Assembly (NCBI GenBank): GCA_026391115.1 | Contig: JAPLER010000017.1 | Location: 1 to 5,012 of the forward strand | Origin: Bacteroidota bacterium | Lineage (GTDB): Bacteria; Bacteroidota; Bacteroidia; Chitinophagales; Chitinophagaceae | Length of the DNA stretch: 5,012 nt | Direction of reading: 5' to 3' | Shown: positions 1-5,012 of the stretch, piece after piece | Numbering within the stretch: position 1 is the first letter of the stretch | Layout: each line of letters opens with the position of its first letter | The notes under the pieces: model-generated | The model's input: only the letters and a program-made list of their open reading frames with translations | Databases searched by the model: none | Told to the model about the DNA's origin: nothing | Program-made: the position numbers and the translations under genes

Positions 1-725
1 ATATAAATGATACAACTGGTTTTAAAGTTTATCAGGATAGTAGCTGGAAACAATTTGGTTTTATGGGATCTTTAACTACCGATGAAACTGGTAATGTTTA
101 TACAGCAAATATTCCAATGGTAAATAATTTAGATGTGCCTATTTTGGCAATGAATAAAGTATATAAAATAGACGCACAAACTGGCAAAATGAATTTGTAT
201 TGTACTTTGCCAAAAGCAGATTCTAGCGAAGGCATTGTACCATTTGGTGTATTGGGTGTTTATTACGATTGTCATGGAAAAAAATTGTATGCTGCAACTG
301 TAAGTGGCAGCACAAGAGATAATGAAAAAGGGGTGATTTATGTTGTAGACATTGCAACTGCAAAAGTTGTTGATGAATTAAAAGGGTATGATGCAGCAGG
401 TGTTTTTGTTGGTGGCACAACTGGCGAAAAAAGGTTGTATTTTGGTAGCACAAGAGGTTCAAAAGTTTATTCAACAGCACTAAACAAGGATGGGATATTT
501 ACCAATAAAAAAAGTATAAATACTGAATTGAACCTTGATAATTTAGGATCTAGAGGTGGCGACAAAGCAAGAAGAATTCGCTTTGATAAAAGCGGAAATT
601 TATTAATATACGGAGTGGAATTTAACTACAGTCTTGCAGCACAAAGCGAAAAACCAGAAACCGAGTATCAGTTTAATTATGATGAAAATGAGAAAAAATG
701 GGTGTTTTATAAAATTGTAAGATAA
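1..725 (+). CDS. Partial gene (5' end outside window): beta-propeller-like protein of unknown function
   Basis: The frame is open from the window edge (first whole codon at base 3) to a TAA at 723-725, giving about 240 C-terminal residues. The ATG at 63 is internal, because the 20 codons before it read on as ordinary protein without a stop. The visible part alternates short beta-strand-like units ending in tight turns: NVYTANIP with NKVYKIDAQTGK (from about base 93), KKLYAATVSGS with VIYVVDIATAKVV (from 279), KRLYFGSTRGSKVYS (from 429) and GNLLIYGVEFNYSL (from 594). Repeats of the form 'xLY...(V/I)Y.ID..TGK' are typical of YncE/SMP-30/NHL-type propellers, which are often exported in Bacteroidota. 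The signal peptide, if any, lies outside the window. I see no catalytic residues and assign no function. The gene ends 104 bp before thrS on the same strand. Confidence 0.75.
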   Translation, partial: INDTTGFKVYQDSSWKQFGFMGSLTTDETGNVYTANIPMVNNLDVPILAMNKVYKIDAQTGKMNLYCTLPKADSSEGIVPFGVLGVYYDCHGKKLYAATVSGSTRDNEKGVIYVVDIATAKVVDELKGYDAAGVFVGGTTGEKRLYFGSTRGSKVYSTALNKDGIFTNKKSINTELNLDNLGSRGGDKARRIRFDKSGNLLIYGVEFNYSLAAQSEKPETEYQFNYDENEKKWVFYKIVR

Positions 726-726
726 A

Positions 727-734
727 TAACTTTG
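727..734 (+). promoter_or_regulatory. Candidate distal thrS promoter, -7 element TAACTTTG
   Basis: TAACTTTG matches the Bacteroidota sigma-ABfr -7 consensus TAnnTTTG exactly, and lies directly after the stop codon of the upstream gene. A weak -33-like TTTT sits at 705-708, 18 bases upstream. If used, it would give thrS a leader of about 90 nt. The motif is short in AT-rich DNA, so this is only a candidate. Confidence 0.3.
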
Positions 735-799
735 TTTCTGTATTGAAATTTCAAATTCCCAAGTTTTAAACTAATCAAACAAAATAAATCTGCTTTCTT

Positions 800-807
800 T
801 ATTTTCG
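800..807 (+). promoter_or_regulatory. Candidate proximal thrS promoter, -7 element TATTTTCG
   Basis: TATTTTCG differs at one base from TAnnTTTG. It is followed by C, as is common for this element in Bacteroidota. It lies 22 bases before the thrS ATG, which would give a leader of about 16 nt, a usual length in this phylum. No clear TTTG -33 box is visible at the expected distance. Confidence 0.4.
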
Positions 808-829
808 CAACCACAATTTTAAAAATTAG

Positions 830-2692
830 ATGATTAATATAAGTTTCCCCGATGGTGCAGTACGCCAATATGAAAAAGGTACAAATGCATTAGATATAGC
901 AAAAAGTATTAGTGAAGGATTGGCACGCAAAGTGCTTGCTGCCAATGTAGATGGCGAAGTTTGGGATGCCACCAGACCCATTGAAAAGGATTCTTCTTTA
1001 AAATTAGTAATGTGGGATGATGCTGAAGGTAAAAATACTTTTTGGCATTCCTCTGCACATTTAATGGCTGAGGCTGTTGAAGATAAATTTCCTGGTGCAA
1101 AATTTTGGGTAGGTCCGGCACTTGATAAAGGTTTTTATTATGATATAGATTTAGGTGATAATAAATTAACAGAAGAAGATTTAGTAACGCTTGAAAAAAA
1201 GATGAATGAATTGGCAAAACAGGCTAATCCATTCAATCGTAGCTCGCAAAGCAAAGCAGAAGCCATTGCTTATTTTAAGGAAAAAGGTGATGAATACAGA
1301 CTAGATTTATTAGAGAAATTAGAAGATGGAAAAGCCGTCAAACTAACTTCTATTGCTGGTGCTTATTGGAAAGGCGATGAAAAAAACAAACAATTAACGC
1401 GTATTTACGGTATCACTTTTCCCAATCAAAAAGAATTGGATGAATACCTAGTGATGTTAGAAGAAGCAAAGAAAAGAGACCATAGAAAGTTAGGCAAAGA
1501 ATTAGGTATTTATACAATGAATGATGAAGTGGGACAAGGTTTAGTACTTTGGATGCCTAATGGAACTGTGATTATTGAAGAGCTTGAAAAGTTGGCTAAA
1601 GAAACTGAAAATGCAGCAGGATACAAAAGAGTTGTAACACCTCATATTGCCAAAGAAAGTTTGTATTTAACAAGTGGGCATTTACCTTACTATGCAGATG
1701 GTATGTTTCCTCCAATGGAATTAGATGGAGAGAAGTTTTATTTAAAAGCAATGAACTGCCCACATCACCATAAAATATTTGATGCAGAGCCTAAAAGCTA
1801 TCGTGATTTGCCATACAGAATTGCTGAATATGGAACTTGTTACAGATACGAGCAAAGTGGTGAGTTATTTGGCTTGATGCGTGTTCGTTGTTTGCATATG
1901 AACGATGCACATATTTATTGCAGCAAAGATGATTTTGCACAAGAGTTTAAGGCAGTAAATGAAATGTATTTAAAGTATTTTAAAATATTTGGTGTAGAGA
2001 AATTTCAAATGAGATTGAGTTTACACAATCCTGAAAAGCTTGGAAAAAAATATGTTAATGAACCAGAACTTTGGAAAGAAACAGAGGAAATGGTTCGGGC
2101 TGTTTTAATTGAAACAGGAACTCCATTTGTTGAAGTGCAAGATGAAGCTGCATTTTATGGTCCTAAAATAGACGTTCAAATTTTTAGTGTAATTGGTAGA
2201 GAATTTACTTTAGCAACCAACCAAGTTGATTTTGCACAAAGCCGAAGTTTCAAATTATCATTCACTAATCAAAATAATGAACCAGAAATTCCATTAATTA
2301 TTCATAGAGCTCCACTAGGAACTCACGAACGTTTTATTGGATTTTTATTAGAGCATTATGCTGGTAAATTCCCAGTTTGGTTAAGTCCTTTGCAAGTAAA
2401 AATATTGCCAATTAGCGATAAGTTTATGGATTATGCAATAGATGTTTTAAACAAGTTAAAAGCAATAGGTGTAAGGGTTGAAGTAGATGATAGACCAGAG
2501 AAAATTGGTAAAAAAATTAGAGAAGCAGAATTAGGAAGAGTGCCTTATATGTTGGTTGTTGGCGAAAAAGAAGCTGCTGAAAACAAGCTTTCTATTCGTC
2601 GTCAAGGAAAGGGAGATTTGGGCCAGCAAACTGTTGAAGAATTTATTGCTAATATTGCTGATGAAATTTTACATAGAAAATCAGGAGAATAA
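830..2692 (+). CDS. thrS: Threonyl-tRNA synthetase with a broken editing site
   Basis: A cytoplasmic class II synthetase that charges tRNA(Thr) with threonine. In order: TGS domain (residues 1-62), the N2 editing domain with HSSAH at 73-77 (about 63-225), catalytic core (about 226-520) and anticodon-binding domain (about 521-617). The three Zn ligands that select threonine are present: C310 in MNCPHHH, H361 in NDAH and H492 in IIHRAP. Motif-2 Arg is R339 and the motif-3-like segment is GTHERF (498-503). The ATG at 830 fits family N termini (MINISFPDG). Length is 620 residues against about 640-648 in most bacteria. The missing part is the end of the editing domain: after LEDG (164-167) the chain goes straight to KAVKL (168-172), and no Cys or His occurs between H77 and H218. 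In E. coli this region supplies D180, C182 and H186. The frame is intact and the rest is well conserved, so the gene looks functional but editing-defective. infC follows after 40 bp. Confidence 0.97.
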   Translation: MINISFPDGAVRQYEKGTNALDIAKSISEGLARKVLAANVDGEVWDATRPIEKDSSLKLVMWDDAEGKNTFWHSSAHLMAEAVEDKFPGAKFWVGPALDKGFYYDIDLGDNKLTEEDLVTLEKKMNELAKQANPFNRSSQSKAEAIAYFKEKGDEYRLDLLEKLEDGKAVKLTSIAGAYWKGDEKNKQLTRIYGITFPNQKELDEYLVMLEEAKKRDHRKLGKELGIYTMNDEVGQGLVLWMPNGTVIIEELEKLAKETENAAGYKRVVTPHIAKESLYLTSGHLPYYADGMFPPMELDGEKFYLKAMNCPHHHKIFDAEPKSYRDLPYRIAEYGTCYRYEQSGELFGLMRVRCLHMNDAHIYCSKDDFAQEFKAVNEMYLKYFKIFGVEKFQMRLSLHNPEKLGKKYVNEPELWKETEEMVRAVLIETGTPFVEVQDEAAFYGPKIDVQIFSVIGREFTLATNQVDFAQSRSFKLSFTNQNNEPEIPLIIHRAPLGTHERFIGFLLEHYAGKFPVWLSPLQVKILPISDKFMDYAIDVLNKLKAIGVRVEVDDRPEKIGKKIREAELGRVPYMLVVGEKEAAENKLSIRRQGKGDLGQQTVEEFIANIADEILHRKSGE

Positions 2693-2695
2693 CTC

Positions 2696-2703
2696 TATTT
2701 TTG
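2696..2703 (+). promoter_or_regulatory. Candidate infC promoter, -7 element TATTTTTG
   Basis: An exact TAnnTTTG match in the 40-bp gap between thrS and infC, 29 bases before the infC ATG, which predicts a leader of about 23 nt. No good -33 TTTG is seen; the nearest T-run (2667-2670) is too far upstream at 25 bases. infC could therefore be transcribed both from thrS read-through and from this site. Confidence 0.4.
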
Positions 2704-2732
2704 AAAAAATATTTATAACCAAATAATACTTA

Positions 2733-3320
2733 ATGGCATTTCCACCACGCCCAGGAGGCGGCAGATTTAATCCACGTTTTAGACAACCCGAACCAGAGCA
2801 TCGTATAAACGAAAGAATACGAGCACAACAAGTAAGGCTTGTTGGAGAAAATATCACAGTTGGTGTTTATCCAATTCAAGAAGCTCTAAAAATTGCACAG
2901 GATTTAGAACTTGATTTAGTTGAAATTTCTCCAAATGCGGATCCGCCAGTTTGTAAGGCGATTGACTATAAAAAATTCCTTTATGAGAAGAAGAAAAAGG
3001 AAAAAGAAATGAAAGCCAATGCCAAACAAAGTGAGGTAAAAGAAGTTCGTTTTACACCAAGTACGGATGATCACGATTTTAATTTTAAAGCAAAACACGC
3101 TGAAGGCTTTTTAAAAGATGGCAATAAAGTAAAAGCTTACGTACAATTTAAAGGACGTGCAATACAATTTAAAGAACGTGGAGAATTGGTGTTGTTAAAA
3201 TTTGCAGAGCGTCTTGCAGAGGTTGGACAACCAGAAACTTTACCAAAACTTGAAGGAAAAAGAATGTTTTTAATGCTTACTCCTAAAACAGGAAAGAAGA
3301 AAAAAGAAACAAATGAATAA
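2733..3320 (+). CDS. infC: Translation initiation factor IF-3
   Basis: IF3 binds the 30S subunit, prevents premature joining of 50S and checks the initiator tRNA and start codon. The N-domain runs from about residue 23 (HRINERIRAQQVRLVG) through DLVEISPNADPPVCKAIDY (61-79). A lysine-rich linker helix follows (KKFLYEKKKKEKEMK, 80-94), then the C-domain (KEVRFTPSTDDHDF at 103-116, FKGRAIQFKERG at 139-150, EGKRMFLMLTPK at 174-185). Total is 195 residues against 180 in E. coli. The extra length is mostly a 22-residue Arg/Gly/Pro-rich N-terminal tail, of a kind I recall from other Bacteroidota. The start is a plain ATG, not the rare AUU used for autoregulation in E. coli, and no Shine-Dalgarno sequence precedes it. 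The usual neighbours rpmI and rplT do not follow; a terminator overlaps the stop codon. Confidence 0.97.
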   Translation: MAFPPRPGGGRFNPRFRQPEPEHRINERIRAQQVRLVGENITVGVYPIQEALKIAQDLELDLVEISPNADPPVCKAIDYKKFLYEKKKKEKEMKANAKQSEVKEVRFTPSTDDHDFNFKAKHAEGFLKDGNKVKAYVQFKGRAIQFKERGELVLLKFAERLAEVGQPETLPKLEGKRMFLMLTPKTGKKKKETNE

Positions 3321-3357
3321 TAAAAAAGCCTTGCAATTTGCAAGGCTTTTTTATTAT
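3317..3357. terminator. Strong intrinsic terminator after infC, probably bidirectional
   Basis: Perfect inverted repeat with arms 3317-3334 and 3340-3357 around the 5-base loop AATTT. The core is GCCTTGC/GCAAGGC, flanked by six A on the left and six T on the right, with a further five A/T pairs outside. The T-run terminates plus-strand transcription from infC; read on the minus strand the A-run becomes a T-run too, so it can also stop transcripts coming from the CBS gene. The left arm includes most of the last two infC codons. Confidence 0.93.
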
Positions 3358-3522
3358 ATTATAGTATGTATGCTCAAAAATTATGGCAAATAAGTGATGT
3401 CTATACCATAAAAAATGTCTAAAACTTTTTATTTGAGGGTGACAATGGTTGAGGATGTGTTTTTGACTTTTTTTAATTATATAAAATAATGCCAAAAAGT
3501 ATATTTTAATAAAAACACCTAG
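3358..3522. other. Intergenic spacer between convergent genes, no gene seen
   Basis: This is AT-rich sequence downstream of infC and downstream of the minus-strand CBS gene. All frames are short, low-complexity or lack recognisable protein character. I find no tRNA, small-RNA fold or insertion-sequence end. Short inverted repeats such as TATGG/CCATA (3382-3386 and 3406-3410) are within chance for this composition. Confidence 0.6.
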
Positions 3523-3589
3523 GCAAAGTAGACACAAAGAAGCAACAATTGCTTTAATGGGAATTTATAAAAACTATGGGTCTATGTGC
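3523..3589. repeat. Imperfect inverted repeat with nested hairpin (ACACAAAG / CTATGTG type)
   Basis: The left arm (3523-3539, GCAAAGTAGACACAAAG) pairs imperfectly with the right arm (3574-3589, CTATGGGTCTATGTGC), with TAGAC/GTCTA as the best-matched core. Inside is a smaller perfect hairpin, AAGCAA (3540-3545) and TTGCTT (3549-3554) around CAA. The wording 'gACACAAAG ... CTATGTGc' resembles degenerate intergenic elements that I remember seeing between genes in many Bacteroidota genomes. That resemblance is from memory and only suggestive. The element lies just downstream of the CBS gene stop codon, so it could also shape the 3' end of that transcript. Confidence 0.45.
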
Positions 3590-3616
3590 TAAACAATAAA
3601 CCAAGTAAACAGGTCC

Positions 3617-4030
3617 TTACAAACTAGCCAAAAACTTCACCAAATCTTTATTGGTAACAATTCCCACCAAATTGCCTTCGTTAGTTACCAGCACAGATTG
3701 ATAAGAAGCTGTTGATAGTATTTTAATAACTGTTTCTATACTGTCAGTTTCTTTTACAGTTGTGGGGTTTTCCGTCATAATTTCTTTAATGCTAAAGTTG
3801 TTTTTAAGCTCATTAAAGTTACTTGCTAAACCCTTTAAATATTGAGATGCAAAAAAATCTATTACATCGTTTAGGCTCAATATGCCTAGCAAAGTATTGT
3901 TAAATGTTACAGGCAAATGCTGCACTTTATAAGTATTAAAAAACTCTAGTACAGTTTCTAGTTTACTGTCTAGGCTTGCTACAACAACGTTTTTTGTCAT
4001 TAATGTAGATACAGGAGATTTTTTATTCAT
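3617..4030 (-). CDS. Small protein with a pair of CBS domains
   Basis: A 137-residue soluble protein made almost wholly of two CBS domains (a Bateman module), which usually bind adenine nucleotides such as AMP, ATP or SAM and act as energy or redox sensors. CBS1 spans about residues 5-60 (VSTLMTKNVVVASLDSKLET..., ending GILSLNDVIDFF). CBS2 spans about 80-136 (IKEIMTENPTTVKETDSIET..., ending GIVTNKDLVKFL). Each carries the G-[IL]-x-[ST]-x-x-D signature of the ribose/phosphate contact: G49-S52-D55 and G123-T126-D129. There is no membrane segment or attached catalytic domain, so it probably works as a dimer by binding a partner or ligand. The ligand and partner are unknown. It has its own predicted promoter and palindromic operator in the 106-bp gap behind the deacetylase gene, which suggests separate control from that gene. 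Confidence 0.93.
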   Translation of the reverse strand: MNKKSPVSTLMTKNVVVASLDSKLETVLEFFNTYKVQHLPVTFNNTLLGILSLNDVIDFFASQYLKGLASNFNELKNNFSIKEIMTENPTTVKETDSIETVIKILSTASYQSVLVTNEGNLVGIVTNKDLVKFLASL

Positions 4031-4050
4031 AGCTTAATTATTTTATAGAG

Positions 4051-4058
4051 CAAAGTTA
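4051..4058 (-). promoter_or_regulatory. Predicted promoter of the CBS-domain gene, -7 element TAACTTTG
   Basis: Read on the minus strand this is TAACTTTG followed by C, an exact match to TAnnTTTG. It lies 20 bases before the ATG, which puts the transcript start near 4044 with a leader of about 14 nt. There is no TTTG -33 box at about 19 bases; the nearest TTG is only 16 bases away (4075-4077). A poor -33 fits a promoter that needs an activator, and a palindrome lies just upstream. Confidence 0.5.
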
Positions 4059-4077
4059 TGTTGGTTTGGTTGCACAA

Positions 4078-4097
4078 TAAATGATATAAATCATTTA
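4078..4097. promoter_or_regulatory. Perfect 20-bp palindrome, FNR/CRP-family-like operator
   Basis: TAAATGAT-ATAA-ATCATTTA is an 8-bp perfect inverted repeat with a 4-base centre. Its core TGAT-N4-ATCA has the geometry of the FNR box (TTGAT-N4-ATCAA) with one base changed per half. Its centre (4087.5) is about 43 bases upstream of the predicted start of the CBS-gene transcript, close to the -41.5 position of class II activator sites. A stem with only two G-C pairs and no good T-run makes a terminator for the deacetylase transcript less likely. Confidence 0.45.
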
Positions 4098-4107
4098 AAA
4101 ACTTAAA

Positions 4108-4122
4108 TAATGTTATACATTA
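4108..4122. repeat. Second short palindrome upstream of the CBS gene
   Basis: TAATGT-TAT-ACATTA is a perfect 6-bp inverted repeat with a 3-base centre, about 25 bp farther upstream than the 20-bp palindrome. Its half-site differs (AATGT, not AATGAT), so it is not an obvious second copy. It could be a second binding site, or chance in AT-rich DNA. Confidence 0.25.
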
Positions 4123-4136
4123 ATATGAGACTTTAT

Positions 4137-4754
4137 TTAATGCAGTGCCTTAAAAGAATATCCTAGTTGGGTAAAATGTTCCAGCATTTTGGGTAATGCA
4201 TATTCCAATCTTTCAAAAGCTTTTTCGCTATCGTGAAAAACAACAATACTGCCATCTTTGGTGTTGAGTAATACATTCTCTAAACACTTTTCTTTTGATA
4301 AGTGAATATCAAAATCGCCACTCAATACATCCCACATAATAATGCTATAATTCATTTCTTGCACCAGCCTAGCCTGAAACCTAGTAATGCGTCCATAGGG
4401 TGGGCGAAACAGTGTAGAGTTAATTACTGTTGCTGCCTGTATAATATTATCTATATACTCCTCGTCTTTGGTTTTATAACCATTCAAGTGATTGTATGTG
4501 TGGTTGCCTATAGCGTGGTCTTGATGAATGATATTGTGATAAATAGCGGGCTGTTCATCTACATTTTTACCAATGCAAAAAAAAGTGGCTTTGGCATTAT
4601 ACTGTTGCAATGTATTTAATACAAATGGTGTGGCTATAGGGTGTGGTCCATCATCAAAAGTCAAGTATATGGTTTTTTCGTCTTGCACCTTTTCGCTCCA
4701 TATTAGCGATGGATATAATTTTTTAAGCAGCCAAGGTGTTTTAACTAAATACAT
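4137..4754 (-). CDS. NodB-type polysaccharide deacetylase (carbohydrate esterase family 4)
   Basis: A 205-residue protein consisting essentially of one NodB domain, a metal-dependent fold that removes N-acetyl (or O-acetyl) groups from sugars. The motifs appear in order: TFDDGP (32-37, with base D34 and metal ligand D35), GNHTYNH (83-89, metal ligands H85 and H89), RPPYGR (117-122), WDVLSGDFD (141-149) and VVFHDS (171-176, H174). All catalytic positions are present, so it should be active. I see no signal peptide or strong membrane anchor at the N terminus (MYLVKTPWLLKKLYPS), so an intracellular or peripheral location is likely, and the substrate cannot be read from the sequence. The ATG at 4754 is supported by an in-frame stop a few codons upstream. 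It begins 17 bp after iscX on the same strand and is probably read from the same transcript. Confidence 0.93.
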   Translation of the reverse strand: MYLVKTPWLLKKLYPSLIWSEKVQDEKTIYLTFDDGPHPIATPFVLNTLQQYNAKATFFCIGKNVDEQPAIYHNIIHQDHAIGNHTYNHLNGYKTKDEEYIDNIIQAATVINSTLFRPPYGRITRFQARLVQEMNYSIIMWDVLSGDFDIHLSKEKCLENVLLNTKDGSIVVFHDSEKAFERLEYALPKMLEHFTQLGYSFKALH

Positions 4755-4771
4755 ATGTAGTTGGCTTATTG

Positions 4772-5011
4772 CTATTTCTGATTATCTCTCCACTCGTACA
4801 CCCAACTGCTTTGCACCATTTCCAAGTGACCTTCATTGCTTTGTTCTCTTGTGCCTTCAAAATTGGGCAGGGTTAGAACCCATTCAAGTAAATCTGTAAA
4901 TCTTACTCGGTAAATTTTGCTCTCAGTAAATTCATTGCCAAACTTTTCGTAAAGTTTAAGTGCAATGTCTTCGTAATCGTTCCAATGTATTGGTGGTTCA
5001 AAATGCGTCAT
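4772..5011 (-). CDS. iscX: IscX (YfhJ)-like iron-sulfur cluster assembly protein
   Basis: A 79-residue acidic protein matching the IscX family along its length: W10 with DYEDIALKLYEKFG (12-25), VRFTDLLEWV (36-45), LPNF (48-51), SNEGHLE (58-64) and W70. E. coli IscX (66 residues) shows the same pattern: a W..(E)IG.ALY helix, then VRFTD...W, a DF, then NE..LE and a Trp near the C terminus. IscX binds the cysteine desulfurase IscS and iron and tunes Fe-S cluster formation on IscU. This copy has about five extra residues before the first Trp and a short C-terminal tail (VYEWRDNQK). The ATG at 5011 lies one base from the window edge; a farther upstream start cannot be excluded but is not needed by the family length. 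Its promoter and any isc or ferredoxin neighbours lie outside the window. The polysaccharide deacetylase gene follows after 17 bp. Confidence 0.88.
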   Translation of the reverse strand: MTHFEPPIHWNDYEDIALKLYEKFGNEFTESKIYRVRFTDLLEWVLTLPNFEGTREQSNEGHLEMVQSSWVYEWRDNQK

Positions 5012-5012
5012 A

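Noticed and set aside
63..65. ATG at 63 as the real start of the first gene
   Set aside because: The frame is open to the window edge and the preceding 20 codons look like normal protein, so the true start lies upstream.
743..754. TTGAAATTTCAA palindrome between the first gene and thrS, as a terminator or operator
   Set aside because: It is only 12 bp, has no loop and no following T-run, and is A/T-rich enough to occur by chance.
1331..1340. thrS as a pseudogene because of the editing-domain gap
   Set aside because: The frame is unbroken, the catalytic and Zn residues and the anticodon-binding domain are intact, and the lost segment is a whole number of codons.
2753..2758. AGGAGG, a perfect Shine-Dalgarno core, just inside infC
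   Set aside because: It arises from the Pro-Gly-Gly codons of the Arg/Gly/Pro-rich tail. No in-frame start follows at a proper distance, and Bacteroidota rarely depend on Shine-Dalgarno pairing.
3361..3510. Transposon or gene remnant in the infC-CBS spacer
   Set aside because: No terminal inverted repeats, target duplications or transposase-like peptides could be seen in any frame.
3283..3537. Minus-strand open frame of 84 codons downstream of infC
   Set aside because: It runs through the terminator hairpin and the infC 3' end, is Phe/Ile/His-rich without domain character, and has no promoter.
4302..4899. Plus-strand open frames of 105 and 108 codons opposite the deacetylase and iscX genes
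   Set aside because: They are antisense shadows of two genes with clear family motifs; their products are Cys/Ile-rich with no recognisable features.

Overview
The window is AT-rich, gene-dense bacterial DNA that looks like Bacteroidota, most likely near the Chitinophagales/Sphingobacteriales. The evidence is the low GC, the lack of Shine-Dalgarno sequences before most starts, several copies of the Bacteroidota -7 promoter element TAnnTTTG, and the character of the ThrRS, IF3, IscX and deacetylase proteins. The assignment rests on remembered family features, not on a search.

Layout. Bases 1-725 (+) are the 3' part of a gene for a beta-propeller-like protein of unknown function. Bases 830-2692 (+) encode threonyl-tRNA synthetase (thrS), and 2733-3320 (+) encode translation initiation factor IF3 (infC). 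A strong bidirectional terminator overlaps the infC stop codon. The convergent intergenic region 3321-3616 holds the terminator and an imperfect inverted repeat, with no gene. On the minus strand, read from right to left, are iscX (5011-4772), a NodB-type polysaccharide deacetylase (4754-4137), 17 bp after iscX and probably co-transcribed with it, and a two-CBS-domain protein (4030-3617) with its own promoter.

How the genes relate. thrS and infC are translation housekeeping genes in their usual order. Their usual followers, rpmI and rplT, are absent, and the terminator closes the unit. iscX belongs to iron-sulfur cluster assembly. The deacetylase and the CBS protein have no evident functional link to it.

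Most interesting points. (1) The ThrRS keeps the HxxxH half of its proofreading site but lacks the segment that carries the Cys-x-x-x-His half, as if about 25 codons had been removed in frame; it is probably unable to clear Ser-tRNA(Thr) in cis. (2) Its catalytic domain also departs from the common motif-2 sequence. (3) A perfect 20-bp palindrome with FNR/CRP-like core geometry lies about 43 bp upstream of the predicted start of the CBS-gene transcript, at a promoter without a clear -33 element. I found no new multi-gene system, mobile element, CRISPR array or RNA gene.
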